This document shows, piece by piece, positions 9,114 through 18,539 of a stretch of 64,000 nucleotides of DNA. The stretch spans positions 248,001 to 312,000 of the forward strand of contig CAVYWD010000004.1 in assembly GCA_963772225.1 (NCBI GenBank). Reading direction: 5' to 3'. The DNA comes from CAVYWD01 sp963772225. GTDB lineage: Bacteria; Myxococcota; Myxococcia; Myxococcales; UBA5297. The first letter of the stretch is position 1. Each line of letters begins with the position of its first letter. The notes beneath the pieces are model-generated. The model had not been told where the DNA came from. It ran no database searches and saw only the letters and a program-made list of their open reading frames with translations. The translations under genes and the position numbers were made by a program.

Positions 9114-9165
9114 CTCGCCCCCTTCTCCCCCTCCCCGCGAGCGGGGAGGGGGTTGGGGGGTGAGG
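9114..9165. repeat. REP-like hairpin element, copy B
   Basis: Same sequence and orientation as 8064-8114, with the stem CCCCTCCCCGC / GCGGGGAGGGG and the same GTTGGGGGGTGAGG trailer. Together the two copies bracket exactly the fibro-slime gene. Confidence 0.8.
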
Positions 9166-9240
9166 AATCCGAACGTCGGGCTGCCGGTGGCGCGCGGCCC
9201 CTCGCCCGCGGTACACCTCTTTTAGGAGGCGCGCACCGCC

Positions 9241-10461
9241 GTGGACGTCTTCGTCGCCCGCCAGCCCATCCTCGACGCCTCGCAAGAGGTGTACGGCTAC
9301 GAGCTCCTCTTCCGCTCAAGCGCGCATCAGAACTTCTTCTCCGGCCAAGACCCCGACCAGGCGAGCGCCCAGGTCATCGACCGCAGCCTCCTGGCCTTCG
9401 ACTGGGCCTCTCTCACCCGGAACAAGCGCGCCTTCATCAACGTGACGCGGCGCGCTCTCCTCGACGATCACATCAGCGTGTTGCCGCCCGAGAACACCGT
9501 CGTCGAGCTGCTCGAGGACGTGAAGCCCGACGAGGACGTGGTCGCCGCCTGCGCCGCCCTCAAGAAGGCCGGATACCTCCTGGCGCTCGACGACTTCCAA
9601 TACCGCCCCGAGTTCGAGCAGCTCTTGGGCCTGGCGGACATCATCAAAGTCGACTTCCAGCTGGACGCCACCGAGCAGGATCGCAGGCGCCACGCCGACC
9701 GCCTCCGCTCGCGCGGCCTGCGGCTCCTGGCGGAGAAGGTCGAGACCCGCGACGACGTCGCCCAGGGGCTCGACCTGGGCTACACGCTGTTCCAGGGCTA
9801 CTTCTTCTGCCGCCCGGAGATCCTCACGACCCGGGAGGTGAGCGCGAACAAGCTCTCGTACCTTCGCCTCTTCCAACAGTTCCAGAGCGAGAGCGTCGAC
9901 TTCGAGCGCGTCGGCGAGATCGTGAAGGGCGACGTGGCGCTCTCGCTCAAGCTCCTGCGGTTCCTGAACTCGGCGGCGCTCGGGTGGCGCTCGCGCGTGG
10001 AGAACATCCGCCAGGCGCTGGTCATGCTCGGCGAGCGGCCCCTGCGCCGGTGGGCCAGCCTGGTCGCCTTCGCGCAGCTCTCGGGCGACCGACCCGACGA
10101 GCTCTTGCGGCTGAGCCTCATCCGGGCCCGCTTCTGCGAGCTGCTCGCGCCCGAGGCCGGGCTGCAAACCGAGGAGCTGAAGCTGTTCCTCGTGGGCTTG
10201 CTCTCGACCGTGGACGCGCTCGTGGGCCGGCCGCTCGAGGAGGTCCTCTCGGGGCTCGCGCTGCCGGCCGCGGTGGAGGCGGCGCTGTTGGGCCGGCCCT
10301 CGCTCATCGGGGACGCCTACCGGCTCGCCTTGGCCTACGAGCGCGCGAAGTGGCCCGAGGTCGACCGGCTCGCGAGGTGGATGCAGATGGACGAGCAGAA
10401 AATCCCCTACCTGTACCAGCAATCGCTGGCGTGGGCCGAGAGCGTCTGTTCGCTCGCCTGA
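9241..10461 (+). CDS. EAL-HDOD signalling protein
   Basis: 406 residues, GTG start with AGGAGG 12 bases upstream. The N-terminal half is an EAL domain of the YuxH/CdgJ type: FVARQPILDA, YGYELLFR (ELL in place of EAL), AFINV, LALDDFQY, IIKVDF, LLAEKVET and FQGYFFCRPE. The C-terminal half (from about residue 200) is an HDOD domain with LSLKLLRFLNSAALG. HDOD proteins lack HD phosphodiesterase residues and act as signalling scaffolds, for example in motility. Many EAL ligand residues are still present, so c-di-GMP binding is possible; turnover cannot be claimed. It follows a REP-like element and appears to be a single transcription unit. Confidence 0.87.
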   Translation: MDVFVARQPILDASQEVYGYELLFRSSAHQNFFSGQDPDQASAQVIDRSLLAFDWASLTRNKRAFINVTRRALLDDHISVLPPENTVVELLEDVKPDEDVVAACAALKKAGYLLALDDFQYRPEFEQLLGLADIIKVDFQLDATEQDRRRHADRLRSRGLRLLAEKVETRDDVAQGLDLGYTLFQGYFFCRPEILTTREVSANKLSYLRLFQQFQSESVDFERVGEIVKGDVALSLKLLRFLNSAALGWRSRVENIRQALVMLGERPLRRWASLVAFAQLSGDRPDELLRLSLIRARFCELLAPEAGLQTEELKLFLVGLLSTVDALVGRPLEEVLSGLALPAAVEAALLGRPSLIGDAYRLALAYERAKWPEVDRLARWMQMDEQKIPYLYQQSLAWAESVCSLA

Positions 10462-10576
10462 CGCCAGGCCGCCATCTCTCAAGGATCGCGAAATGGTCCA
10501 AAAGGTGGCAATCTAGCTCGACCTGCTTTTCGCCATGCGCCCGAGGGCCTCCCCCTCGAGCGGAGGTGAACCAACC

Positions 10577-11821
10577 ATGAAGCGATGGATTCTGGGGATA
10601 GCGCTCGGGTTTGGCGCCTGGCCCGCCGCCGCGGCCGCGCAGCAGACTCCGTGCATCAGTTTCTTGCAGAACGACGGCGTGCTCGGGGACGTGGTCAGGA
10701 CCTGTGGCCCTTATGTCCATCCGGTGGATCCGGGGCCCGGGGAGACCTACGCGATCCGCTTCGCCCTGGCGGCGGGGCTGGCCACGGAGGGTTGGGTCTA
10801 CTACACGACCGATTCGAGCGCGCCCTCCGGCGCTCAAGGGGTCGGGAGCGGAAATACCAAAGTCGCGAGCGCCGCGTTGAGCTGCTCGTTCGACGATGGC
10901 CTGAGCCAGGACGTGTTCGAAGCGTCGATTCCCGCGTTCGACCCCGGGACTCGAGTTCGCTTCATCCTGAGCGCGTGGAAGGACGGCGGCGCTGAGAATT
11001 TCCTGGCGCAGCCGGCCGACGGCGGCAGCCAGTGCAGCGCCGCGTCGGCCGACCAGGCCCAGGTCTTCGAGGTCACGGTGACGCAGGCGGCGCCCAAGCC
11101 TGTGCCCGACGTGATCATGGTCGCCATGGACACGCCGCGGGCGCTCTCCGCCAAGGACGGCCTCATGGCCAACGACCGCTTCGTCACCGCGGACACGATC
11201 GCGGTCGCGAACACGGACGTCGGCGGGATGCTCGAGGTCGGCGACGACGGCTCGCTCGCGTACCGCCCGTCGCCGGGGTATTCGGGCGAGATCGATTTTT
11301 CGTACTTTCTGGCCATCGACTCCCAGGAGTACTCCTCGACGCGGGCGACGGTTCGCCTCCTCGTTAGACCTGCCAGCGGCCTGGTGCAGATCACCGACGA
11401 GCCGAGCGGAGAGACTTGCCCCACCGGCGGAAAGCGCATCGACGTCGGAGTCGACAACGGCGCCGGAGGCACCATTCCCTTCGACGGAAAGCTCGACGGG
11501 GCCGAGGTGACCAGCACGAGCTACGCGTGCAACGGCGCGGTGGGCGCCGCGGGCGCGGCCGCGCTCGTGACCACGGCGGCGGAGCCCGCGGGCGCCAACT
11601 GCGCCAAGGGCGGCCAGAAGGTCGAGGCCGGAGTCGATTCGAACGGCAACGGAGTGCTCGACGCGTCCGAAGTTACCTCCACTGCCTACGTGTGCACCGG
11701 CGCGACCGGCAAGTCCGGGTGCGGCGCCGCGCCGGGCGAGCTGAGCGGGCTCTTCGCCCTCGCCCCCATCGCGTGGCTCGGATTGCGCCGCCGCCGGTTT
11801 GAGAAGGAGGGCCGCCGATGA
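10577..11821 (+). CDS. secreted MYXO-CTERM-like anchored protein, tandem paralogue 1
   Basis: 414 residues, ATG preceded by GGAGGTGA. Parts in order: signal peptide; a roughly 160-residue Cys-containing domain with CGPYVHPVDPGPGETYAI that I cannot assign; a cadherin/Ig-like domain (DTPRALSAKDGLMANDRF to SPGYSGEIDFSYF); two repeats of a short Gly/Asp-rich domain with CPTGGKRIDVGVDNG and SYACNG, probably DUF7151; and a C-terminus with GC, a hydrophobic stretch and LRRRR, like the MYXO-CTERM sorting signal. It should be exported and anchored at the surface. Its stop overlaps the next start (ATGA). The function is unknown. Confidence 0.75.
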   Translation: MKRWILGIALGFGAWPAAAAAQQTPCISFLQNDGVLGDVVRTCGPYVHPVDPGPGETYAIRFALAAGLATEGWVYYTTDSSAPSGAQGVGSGNTKVASAALSCSFDDGLSQDVFEASIPAFDPGTRVRFILSAWKDGGAENFLAQPADGGSQCSAASADQAQVFEVTVTQAAPKPVPDVIMVAMDTPRALSAKDGLMANDRFVTADTIAVANTDVGGMLEVGDDGSLAYRPSPGYSGEIDFSYFLAIDSQEYSSTRATVRLLVRPASGLVQITDEPSGETCPTGGKRIDVGVDNGAGGTIPFDGKLDGAEVTSTSYACNGAVGAAGAAALVTTAAEPAGANCAKGGQKVEAGVDSNGNGVLDASEVTSTAYVCTGATGKSGCGAAPGELSGLFALAPIAWLGLRRRRFEKEGRR

Positions 11822-13077
11822 GACGAATGCTCTTGGTCGCGGCCCTCGCCGCCGCTGCTCCTGCCGCCTCCCGCGCCCAGCAGCTCCAGAAGCTCTGCAT
11901 CGATTTCTCGCAATCGGCGCAGGTCTTCGAAGGGCCCACCGATGCCTGCGGCCCTTACGTCAACCCCGTCGATCCCGGGCCGCAGGACGCCTATGCCGTC
12001 CAATTCGCGGTCCCCCACGGCGCGGCTTCGAAAGCGCAACTCTATTACACCGCCGACGGCACCGACCCGACGGGAGCGCTGGGCATTCCCAGCGGCACCA
12101 CTCAGGTGCTCGCCGCCGCGCTCGGATGCACCTACGGCTGGAGCACGCTCTCCGACGTCTTCGCGGCCTCCATTCCCGCCTTTCCCGAGAATTCGAAGGT
12201 CACCTTTCGGCTGAGCGCCACGGACGCCGCCGGCCAAGAATATTTCCTGGGCAGCGGCGACGGTTCCTGCAGCTGCGCGGTGGATACCTGCGGTCTGAAG
12301 CTCAGCTACACGGTCGGGGCGGCGACGCCCAGGCCCGTGGACGACGTGTTCATGGTCGCCCAGGATACGCCGCGCACGATTCCGGCCCCCGGCGTGATGA
12401 AGAATGATCGATACGTCAACGAAAATGCGACCGCGGTGCTCACGGATACGTCGGCGAATCTCAAGCTCGCCGAGGACGGCTCGCTCACCTATACGCCCAG
12501 CCCCGGGTTTGTCGGCGACGACGTCGTCTCCTATCAGCTCCAGGCGGGACAGGTCACCTCGGGCACGGCTGCAATCACGTTCAGGGTTCGGCCCGCGCCT
12601 GCGCTGGCGGCGGTCTCGAAGGTCTCGTCCGCGGAGGGTTGCCCGGGCAGCGCCGAGCGCATCGCCCGCGGCCTCGACGACGGCGCGAATGGCGGCGTCC
12701 CGCTCGACGGCGTTCTGCAGGACGGCGAGGTCGCCGACGTCACCTATCTCTGCGCCAGCGCGGCCGGAGGGCAGGGCGCGGCCGCGCTGATCCGGATCAC
12801 GAACGAGCCGGCGGGCGCCAATTGTGCAACCGGCGGCCAGAAGGTGGAGGCGGGCGTTGACGCCAACGGCGACGCCGTCCTCGCCGATTCCGAGGTGACG
12901 TCCCAGAGCTTCGTGTGCGACGGCGCCAAGGGGAAGTCGGGCTGCAGTGCGGCGCCGGATTCGGCGAGCTTTTTGGGCGCCATCGGCGCGCTGATTTCCC
13001 TGGGAGCGATGCGGCGGCGGAGCGCCTCGAGGGCGGGCGCGGCGCCAAGCTCCACGCGAGGAGGAGAGAAGCGATGA
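11818..13077 (+). CDS. secreted MYXO-CTERM-like anchored protein, tandem paralogue 2
   Basis: 419 residues with the same architecture as its upstream neighbour: signal peptide, the unassigned N-terminal domain (CIDFSQ, CGPYVNPVDPGPQDAYAV), cadherin/Ig-like domain (QDTPRTIPAPGVMKNDRY), two DUF7151-like repeats, KSGCSAAP, a weakly hydrophobic segment and MRRRS. The Arg tail is followed by some 20 extra residues, longer than in the two sister proteins, so the sorting signal may be degenerate. Both ends overlap neighbours by ATGA, so expression is coupled. Sequence divergence between the three is high, which points to an old duplication. Confidence 0.73.
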   Translation: MRRMLLVAALAAAAPAASRAQQLQKLCIDFSQSAQVFEGPTDACGPYVNPVDPGPQDAYAVQFAVPHGAASKAQLYYTADGTDPTGALGIPSGTTQVLAAALGCTYGWSTLSDVFAASIPAFPENSKVTFRLSATDAAGQEYFLGSGDGSCSCAVDTCGLKLSYTVGAATPRPVDDVFMVAQDTPRTIPAPGVMKNDRYVNENATAVLTDTSANLKLAEDGSLTYTPSPGFVGDDVVSYQLQAGQVTSGTAAITFRVRPAPALAAVSKVSSAEGCPGSAERIARGLDDGANGGVPLDGVLQDGEVADVTYLCASAAGGQGAAALIRITNEPAGANCATGGQKVEAGVDANGDAVLADSEVTSQSFVCDGAKGKSGCSAAPDSASFLGAIGALISLGAMRRRSASRAGAAPSSTRGGEKR

Positions 13078-14318
13078 ATCGGATCTTCTTCGCCGTTCTG
13101 GCGTCGATGGTTGCCTGGGCGCTGCCGACCTTTGCGCGAGCGCAGGTCTGCATCGATTTTCAGCAGGACACTGCCCTCCTCCCGAACTCTCAAACCTGCG
13201 GGGAGTACACCGACCCCGGAAACCCGGGACCGCTCGACGCCTATGACGTGCAGGTTGTGGTGGACGCCGGCAAAGTCGACCAGATGCGGCTCTATTACTC
13301 CACCGGCGACGCGTCGCCCTCGGGCCAGCTAGGCTCCGGAGACAGCGGCACTCAAGTCGTGGTGGGCGAGCACAGCTGCGAGATCTATTCAGAGGGCAAT
13401 TCCGACGTGTTCAAGGCGACGATTCCGGCGATGCCCAAGGGCACGCTCGTCAGCTTCAGTCTGAGCGCGTGGAAGCAGGGCTCAGAGGGAACAGAGGCAG
13501 TGGAGCACTTCTTGGGCGACGGTGAGGCGCCGTGCTACTGCAACGACAGCTCTTGCGCCCACGTCTTTACCTACACAGTAGGCGACGGGGAGCCCCGCCC
13601 GATGCCGGACGAATACCTGGTGGCCGCCGACACGCCGCGGGCCTTCGCCGCGCCTGCGCTCTTGGCCAACGACCGATACCTCACCCTCGAAGGATTCCAA
13701 GGGACCGTGCCGGTCGCCGCCGCGGACAACCTGCTCGGGGACTTCCTGATGCGCGACGACGGGTCCTTTCAGTACTCGCCACCGCCCGGTTTCGTCGGGA
13801 CCGAGACGTTTTCGTACACGCTGCAGTGCAATAGCCAAGAGTACAGGTCGAATCCCGCCGAGGTTCGCCTGGTGGTCAAGCTTCCGCCGGCGCTGGTCTC
13901 GACGACTGCGGTCGCCGCCGGACAAAATGGCTGCCCCGCAGGTGGAAGGCGAATCGATACGGGCCTCGACAACGGGGTCGGCGGCGGCGAGCCGCTGGAT
14001 GGGATTCTGCAAACGGGCGAGATAACGAGCACGTCCTACGTCTGCAATGGTGTCGAGGGCTCGACAGCGCTCGTCAGCGTGAGCGCCGAGGCGGCAGGCT
14101 CGAATTGCGCCAAGGGCGGACAAAAGATCGAGAGCGGCGTCGACGCGAATGGCAACGGCGTGCTCGACTCGGGCGAGGTCATCGCCACGTCCTATGCCTG
14201 CAACGGCGCTCAGGGGAAGTCGGGCGGCTGCAGCGCGGCGCCGGGCGCGCTGAGCCTCATGGGCGCGCTCGCGACGCTCGCCTGGGCCGGCGGAGCGACG
14301 CGGCGCCGCCGCAATTGA
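13074..14318 (+). CDS. secreted MYXO-CTERM-like anchored protein, tandem paralogue 3
   Basis: 414 residues, start overlapping the preceding stop (ATGA) with GAGGAGAG upstream. Same layout: signal peptide, unassigned N-terminal domain (CIDFQQ, CGEYTDPGNPGPLDAYDV), cadherin/Ig-like domain (AADTPRAFAAPALLANDRY), two DUF7151-like repeats (VDANGNGVLDSGEV, SYACNGAQG), then KSGGCSAAP, a hydrophobic stretch and TRRRRN. The terminal GC-hydrophobic-Arg pattern is the clearest MYXO-CTERM match of the three. As last gene of a three-gene operon it probably acts with its paralogues at the cell surface; no enzyme motif is visible. Confidence 0.75.
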   Translation: MNRIFFAVLASMVAWALPTFARAQVCIDFQQDTALLPNSQTCGEYTDPGNPGPLDAYDVQVVVDAGKVDQMRLYYSTGDASPSGQLGSGDSGTQVVVGEHSCEIYSEGNSDVFKATIPAMPKGTLVSFSLSAWKQGSEGTEAVEHFLGDGEAPCYCNDSSCAHVFTYTVGDGEPRPMPDEYLVAADTPRAFAAPALLANDRYLTLEGFQGTVPVAAADNLLGDFLMRDDGSFQYSPPPGFVGTETFSYTLQCNSQEYRSNPAEVRLVVKLPPALVSTTAVAAGQNGCPAGGRRIDTGLDNGVGGGEPLDGILQTGEITSTSYVCNGVEGSTALVSVSAEAAGSNCAKGGQKIESGVDANGNGVLDSGEVIATSYACNGAQGKSGGCSAAPGALSLMGALATLAWAGGATRRRRN

Positions 14319-14644
14319 GGAGGCAGCCAGTCCGGGCGCCCGAGGTCGTCCCGATGCTGGGGAAGTCTCCAGGGCAGAGCTCGACAAGGTCCGCGTGAGC
14401 GGCGTCCCGTCATTGTGCGGATTGCACTCCCCTCGCGGCGGGATACACCCGGGGTAGAGCTGACAAGCGGGTGAGCCACGACATCGGGGTGCCTGCTCTG
14501 GCTCGGTCGCCGCCCGCCGCCGTGCGCTCTCCAGCTCGGGTGCGCCGCGACGCGTCGAGTCCGGCTCTTGCCCGGTGCACCCCTTGCAACAAGCCGAAAG
14601 GAGCGCGGTGCGGCCGCCGCGCGACTCAGCGGAGGATCGGCCTT
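14319..14644. other. intergenic leader before the chemoreceptor gene
   Basis: 326 bases. I see no gene, strong terminator or repeat. An in-frame extension of the chemoreceptor reading frame runs through part of it but lacks a start with a ribosome-binding site and reads as random basic sequence. Promoter elements could not be assigned with confidence. Confidence 0.4.
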
Positions 14645-16780
14645 ATGAAGCCCCTGCGGATCCGCACCCAGCTTCTCGCCCCTGCACTCCTCCCACTGTC
14701 CCTCGCAAGCGTGGTCGGGTTCGTGGCGATCAACCGTGCCTTCGACCGCCTCGCCGAAAGCCAGCGGGCGACGGCCGGCGCCATCAGCCAGTCGTCCCTC
14801 GATGCAGTCACCGACAGCAAGATCAAGGAGGTCTACAACACCGTCCAGCAGATGAGCCATAAGGCGCTCGAGGAGGTCGCGCTCTTTTCGCGGATGCCCG
14901 ATGTGCAGGAGGCGTATGCCCTGGCGCTCACCGGAAAGATCGACGACGAGGCCGACCCGACCGTGCAGCAGGCCCGCGCGCTCCTCCGCAGGAAGTTCGC
15001 GCCCGTGCTGGAGGGATACCGAGCGCAGACGGGAGAGGTGTTTCAGCTCCATTTCCATCTGCCGAACGCGCGCAGCCTGGCCCGGCTCTGGCGCTCCGGT
15101 TGGCAGGTGGAGCGGGGGGGCAAGAAGCTGGACATCTCCGACGACATCTCCGGCTTCCGGCAGACCGTGGTGCAGGTCAACCGCGACCACCGCCCCATCA
15201 CCGGCATCGAGATCGGCAAAGGAGGCTTCGAGATTCGGGGCCTGGTCCCTGTCGCGGGGCCCGCCGGCGAGCACCTCGGGTCGGCCGAGATCCTCGTGCC
15301 CTTCAACGCGATGCTGACAGGTCTCAAAAGCTCGAAAAACATGCAATACGCGGTTTACATGAACGCCGAAGGCTTGAAGGTGGCCACCGAGCTCAAGGAC
15401 CCTGCCGCGCACCCGGTGCTCGACGGGCGGCACGTGCTCGTCACCGCGACCGACCGGACTGTGACCGACCGGCTGGTCACGGGCGCTCAGCTCGACCAGG
15501 CGCGAGGCGGGCCCCACTCTCAAGAATCGGAGAGCTTCAGCGTCACGGCCTTCCCCATTCTCGACTACTCGGGCCAGCAGGTGGGCACCATGGTCTTCGC
15601 CCTCGACGTGAGCGCGCCGAAAACCCTAATCGCCCGCGCCACGGGAAGAAGTGCCGCCGAGCTCGAGGACCTGAACCGCGACCTCATCGCCGGCGCCCTG
15701 GTCTTCATGCTCGCGATGGGCGGGCTCTCCTTCACCATGGTCACCCGGTTCCTGGTGCGCCCCTTGCGCAAGGTTACCGAGGTCGCCTTGGGCATCGCAC
15801 GAGGCGACTTGACGGCGACTCTGCAGGAAGGCGGCTCCGTCGAGATGGGTCTCCTCGCGCGCTCCTTCAACGAGATGGTCGAGAGTTTGAAGGAGAAGGC
15901 CGAGCTGGCCGCCGCCATCGCCTCCGGCGATCTCTCGGCAGGCCTGGGCGCGGTCTCCGACCGGGACGCGCTGGGCCGCGCCCTGGGCGGGATGACCGCG
16001 CACCTCAAAAGCACGGTGTCGCAGCTCCAGCTCGCCGGCGCGCAGATCGCCTCTGGGAGCTCCGAGGTCGCCTCCGCCAGCCAGCTGGTCTCCCAGGGCG
16101 CGACCGAGCAGGCGAGCAGCCTGGAGGAGATCACCGCCTCCATGTCCGAGATGCTCGCGCGCGTGCGCCGCAGCGCCGAGAGCGCCGGGCAGGCCAACGC
16201 CCTGACGACCGCCGCGCGGGAGGCCGCTGAGCGCGGCAACGCCCACGTGCTGCAGATGACTGCCGCCATGGGCGAGATCAACGCCGGCAGCCAGAGCATG
16301 TCGCGCATCCTCAAGACCATCGACGACATCGCCTTCCAGACCAACCTCCTGGCGCTCAACGCCGCGGTCGAGGCCGCGCGGGCCGGTTCCCGCGGCAAGG
16401 GTTTCGCGGTCGTGGCGGAAGAGGTGCGCAGCCTCGCCGGGCGCAGCGCCACGGCTGCGCGGGAGAGCGCCGAGCTCATTGAGGGCTCCCTGGGCAAGGC
16501 GCAGAAAGGCGCGCAGATCGCCCAGAGGACGGCCGAGGCCTTGGGGGAGATCGTCTCCGGCGCGACGCGCGCCGCAGACCTCGTGGCCCAGATCGCGCAG
16601 AGCTCCAACGACCAGCTCCAGGGCATCGCTCAGGTGAATCAGGGGCTCTCGCAGATCGACCAGGCGACGCAGCAGAGCGCCGCCAGCGCCGAGCAGTCGG
16701 CGGCCGCCGCCGAGGAGCTCTCCAGCCAGGCCGTGCAGCTCGAGCGGCTGCTGAAGCACTTTCGGGTCGAGAGCCGGTGA
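14645..16780 (+). CDS. methyl-accepting chemotaxis protein with Cache-type sensor
   Basis: 711 residues; GGAGGATC precedes the ATG. Membrane segment at about 12-30, a periplasmic sensor region of some 310 residues with the FQLHFHLPNARSLARLW and GLVPV/GSAEILVPFNAM pattern of double-Cache type 3 domains, a second membrane segment near 347-370, a HAMP domain (RPLRKVTEVALGIARGDL), then a coiled-coil signalling domain whose tip reads DDIAFQTNLLALNAAVEA (around residue 560). It transmits an unknown extracellular signal to CheA/CheW. No chemotaxis genes are nearby, so it is an orphan receptor. No pentapeptide methyltransferase tether is seen at the C-terminus. Confidence 0.93.
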   Translation: MKPLRIRTQLLAPALLPLSLASVVGFVAINRAFDRLAESQRATAGAISQSSLDAVTDSKIKEVYNTVQQMSHKALEEVALFSRMPDVQEAYALALTGKIDDEADPTVQQARALLRRKFAPVLEGYRAQTGEVFQLHFHLPNARSLARLWRSGWQVERGGKKLDISDDISGFRQTVVQVNRDHRPITGIEIGKGGFEIRGLVPVAGPAGEHLGSAEILVPFNAMLTGLKSSKNMQYAVYMNAEGLKVATELKDPAAHPVLDGRHVLVTATDRTVTDRLVTGAQLDQARGGPHSQESESFSVTAFPILDYSGQQVGTMVFALDVSAPKTLIARATGRSAAELEDLNRDLIAGALVFMLAMGGLSFTMVTRFLVRPLRKVTEVALGIARGDLTATLQEGGSVEMGLLARSFNEMVESLKEKAELAAAIASGDLSAGLGAVSDRDALGRALGGMTAHLKSTVSQLQLAGAQIASGSSEVASASQLVSQGATEQASSLEEITASMSEMLARVRRSAESAGQANALTTAAREAAERGNAHVLQMTAAMGEINAGSQSMSRILKTIDDIAFQTNLLALNAAVEAARAGSRGKGFAVVAEEVRSLAGRSATAARESAELIEGSLGKAQKGAQIAQRTAEALGEIVSGATRAADLVAQIAQSSNDQLQGIAQVNQGLSQIDQATQQSAASAEQSAAAAEELSSQAVQLERLLKHFRVESR

Positions 16781-16979
16781 GTCGCGGTCGGGCTTCGGCT
16801 ATGTCGCCGCCGCGGTCCGCGCCTTTTCGAGCTCGTCGCCCGGGCTCCACCTCCACCGCGGCAGCTCCGGCTTGAGCGCAGCCTCAGGCGCCAGAGCTCG
16901 GGCAAACCAGTGCAAGGAGGGCGCGACTCTGGCGCGAATGCGCTCCGCCGAGGCCTTCTCCGAGGGGGAGCGCGCGCCG

Positions 16980-18278
16980 TCAGCGGCTTCCGAGCAGCTC
17001 CAGGGCGGCGAGCGTGAGCACCGAGGCGGCGGTCCGCAGGGCCGGCTCGCGGTCGGGCGCAAAGCCCGAGGAGTGGAGCGAGGGCAGGCTCCGGCCCTGG
17101 GCCTTCGCCTCGGCGAGCGCCTTGGGGTTCGCCGCGCCGACCCAGAGGATGGCCGCCGGGACGCCCGCGCGGCCGTACTGGGAGAAGTCCTCGCCGCCCA
17201 TCACCGGCGGGCGCTCCTCGAGGTTGTCCACGCCGAGCTGCGCGGCGAGGGCCGGCACGAGCCGCTTCACCAGCGCGGGGTCGTTGAGGGTGGGCGGGAC
17301 GCTCTCCGAGACCACGACCTCGGGCGCGCGGGGGGAAGCGCCGGCGGCCGCCTCGCCCTTCGCGATGCGCTCGATGGCGGCGAGGAGGCGCGCGCGCACC
17401 TCGTCGCGGTAGGCGCGGACGGTGAGCTGCAGGTGCGCCTCGTCGGGGATGATGTTGTGCTTGGACCCTGAGTGGAACGAGCCCACCGTGATGACCGCGG
17501 GGTCGAGCGGGTCGTTCTCGCGCGCCACCGCGGTCTGCACTGCGGTGACGAAGCGCGCGCCGATGACGATGGGGTCCACCGTGCGGTGCGGATAGGCGCC
17601 GTGGCCGCCGCGGCCGAAGAACGTCACGTCCACCGAGTCGACGCTGGCGAGCACGGGGCCCGCGGTCCAGCCCACGCGGCCCGCGGCCAGGTCTGGGGTG
17701 TCGTGAATGGCCAGGGCGAAGTCGGGCTTGCCGAAGCGGGCGAAGAGCCCGTCCTTCAACATGGCCGCGGCGCCCAGGCCGGTCTCCTCGGCGGGCTGCC
17801 CCACCAGCATCAGCGTGCCCTTCCACTGGGGCTTCGCGCGCGCGAGGAGCGTCGCCGCGGCGACCCATGCGCTCATGTGGAGGTCGTGGCCGCAGGCGTG
17901 CATGACGGGCACCTTGCGGCCCTGGTCGTCGAGCGCCGACGCGGCGCTGGCGTAGGGGAGCCCTGTCCGCTCTTCCACCGGGAGGCCGTCCATGTCCGTG
18001 CGGAGCAGCAGGGTGGGGCCCTTGCCATTGCGCAAAAGGCCCACCACGCCAAAGCCGCCCACGCGCTCGGTCACCTCGAAGCCCAACGCGCGCAGCCGCG
18101 CCGCCATGCGCGCGGAGGTTCTCTCCTCGTGCGACGAGAGCTCCGGCGACTGGTGAAGCTCGCAGTAGAGCGCCTCGAGCTCGGGGAGCAGGGCGTCGAG
18201 GGGCGCGAGGGCCGCGGCGCGCGCGGCGGCGGCCGACTGCGAGAAGAGGAGCAGTGCGAGGGAGGTGGTGGGGAGCAT
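16980..18278 (-). CDS. M20-family amidohydrolase (hippuricase/AbgA-like), exported
   Basis: 432 residues. A hydrophobic N-terminus (LALLLFSQSAAAARA) looks like a signal peptide. The catalytic core follows M20D metal-dependent amidohydrolases: LLRTDMDGLPVEE, MHACGHDLHMSAWV, GQPAEETGLGA, GRGGHGAYPHRTVDPI and PPVMGGEDFSQYG, which provide the paired metal ligands and the catalytic Glu. Members cleave N-acyl amino acids or small peptides; an exported form would work in the periplasm. The gene converges on the chemoreceptor gene. The exact substrate cannot be deduced. Confidence 0.88.
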   Translation of the reverse strand: MLPTTSLALLLFSQSAAAARAAALAPLDALLPELEALYCELHQSPELSSHEERTSARMAARLRALGFEVTERVGGFGVVGLLRNGKGPTLLLRTDMDGLPVEERTGLPYASAASALDDQGRKVPVMHACGHDLHMSAWVAAATLLARAKPQWKGTLMLVGQPAEETGLGAAAMLKDGLFARFGKPDFALAIHDTPDLAAGRVGWTAGPVLASVDSVDVTFFGRGGHGAYPHRTVDPIVIGARFVTAVQTAVARENDPLDPAVITVGSFHSGSKHNIIPDEAHLQLTVRAYRDEVRARLLAAIERIAKGEAAAGASPRAPEVVVSESVPPTLNDPALVKRLVPALAAQLGVDNLEERPPVMGGEDFSQYGRAGVPAAILWVGAANPKALAEAKAQGRSLPSLHSSGFAPDREPALRTAASVLTLAALELLGSR

Positions 18279-18539
18279 GGCGCAGGATCTAACCGCAAGA
18301 CCGCCGCGGGCGCCCGCGGTTCGAGCGAGCGGGCCTCGCCGCGAGCGATTCAGTTGCCCCCGCCGCGAGGCGGCGAGCGCCTGCTTGCAGCCCCTCAGAC
18401 TCTCGCGGGCACGGCTCGCGGGAGAGCTCTGCCCGGTGAGGCCGTGGAAGCCGAGCGGCGCCGAGCCCCTTTGCCCCGAGCTCCAATGCGCCGTCCGCGT
18501 CTCGGTCTCGGTCCTCGGCGCTGCGTCGACGCGCGCTCG

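Noticed and set aside
10495..10530. Sigma54-type promoter before the three-paralogue operon
   Set aside because: TGGCA is present, but the spacing from GG to GC required for sigma54 is not met.
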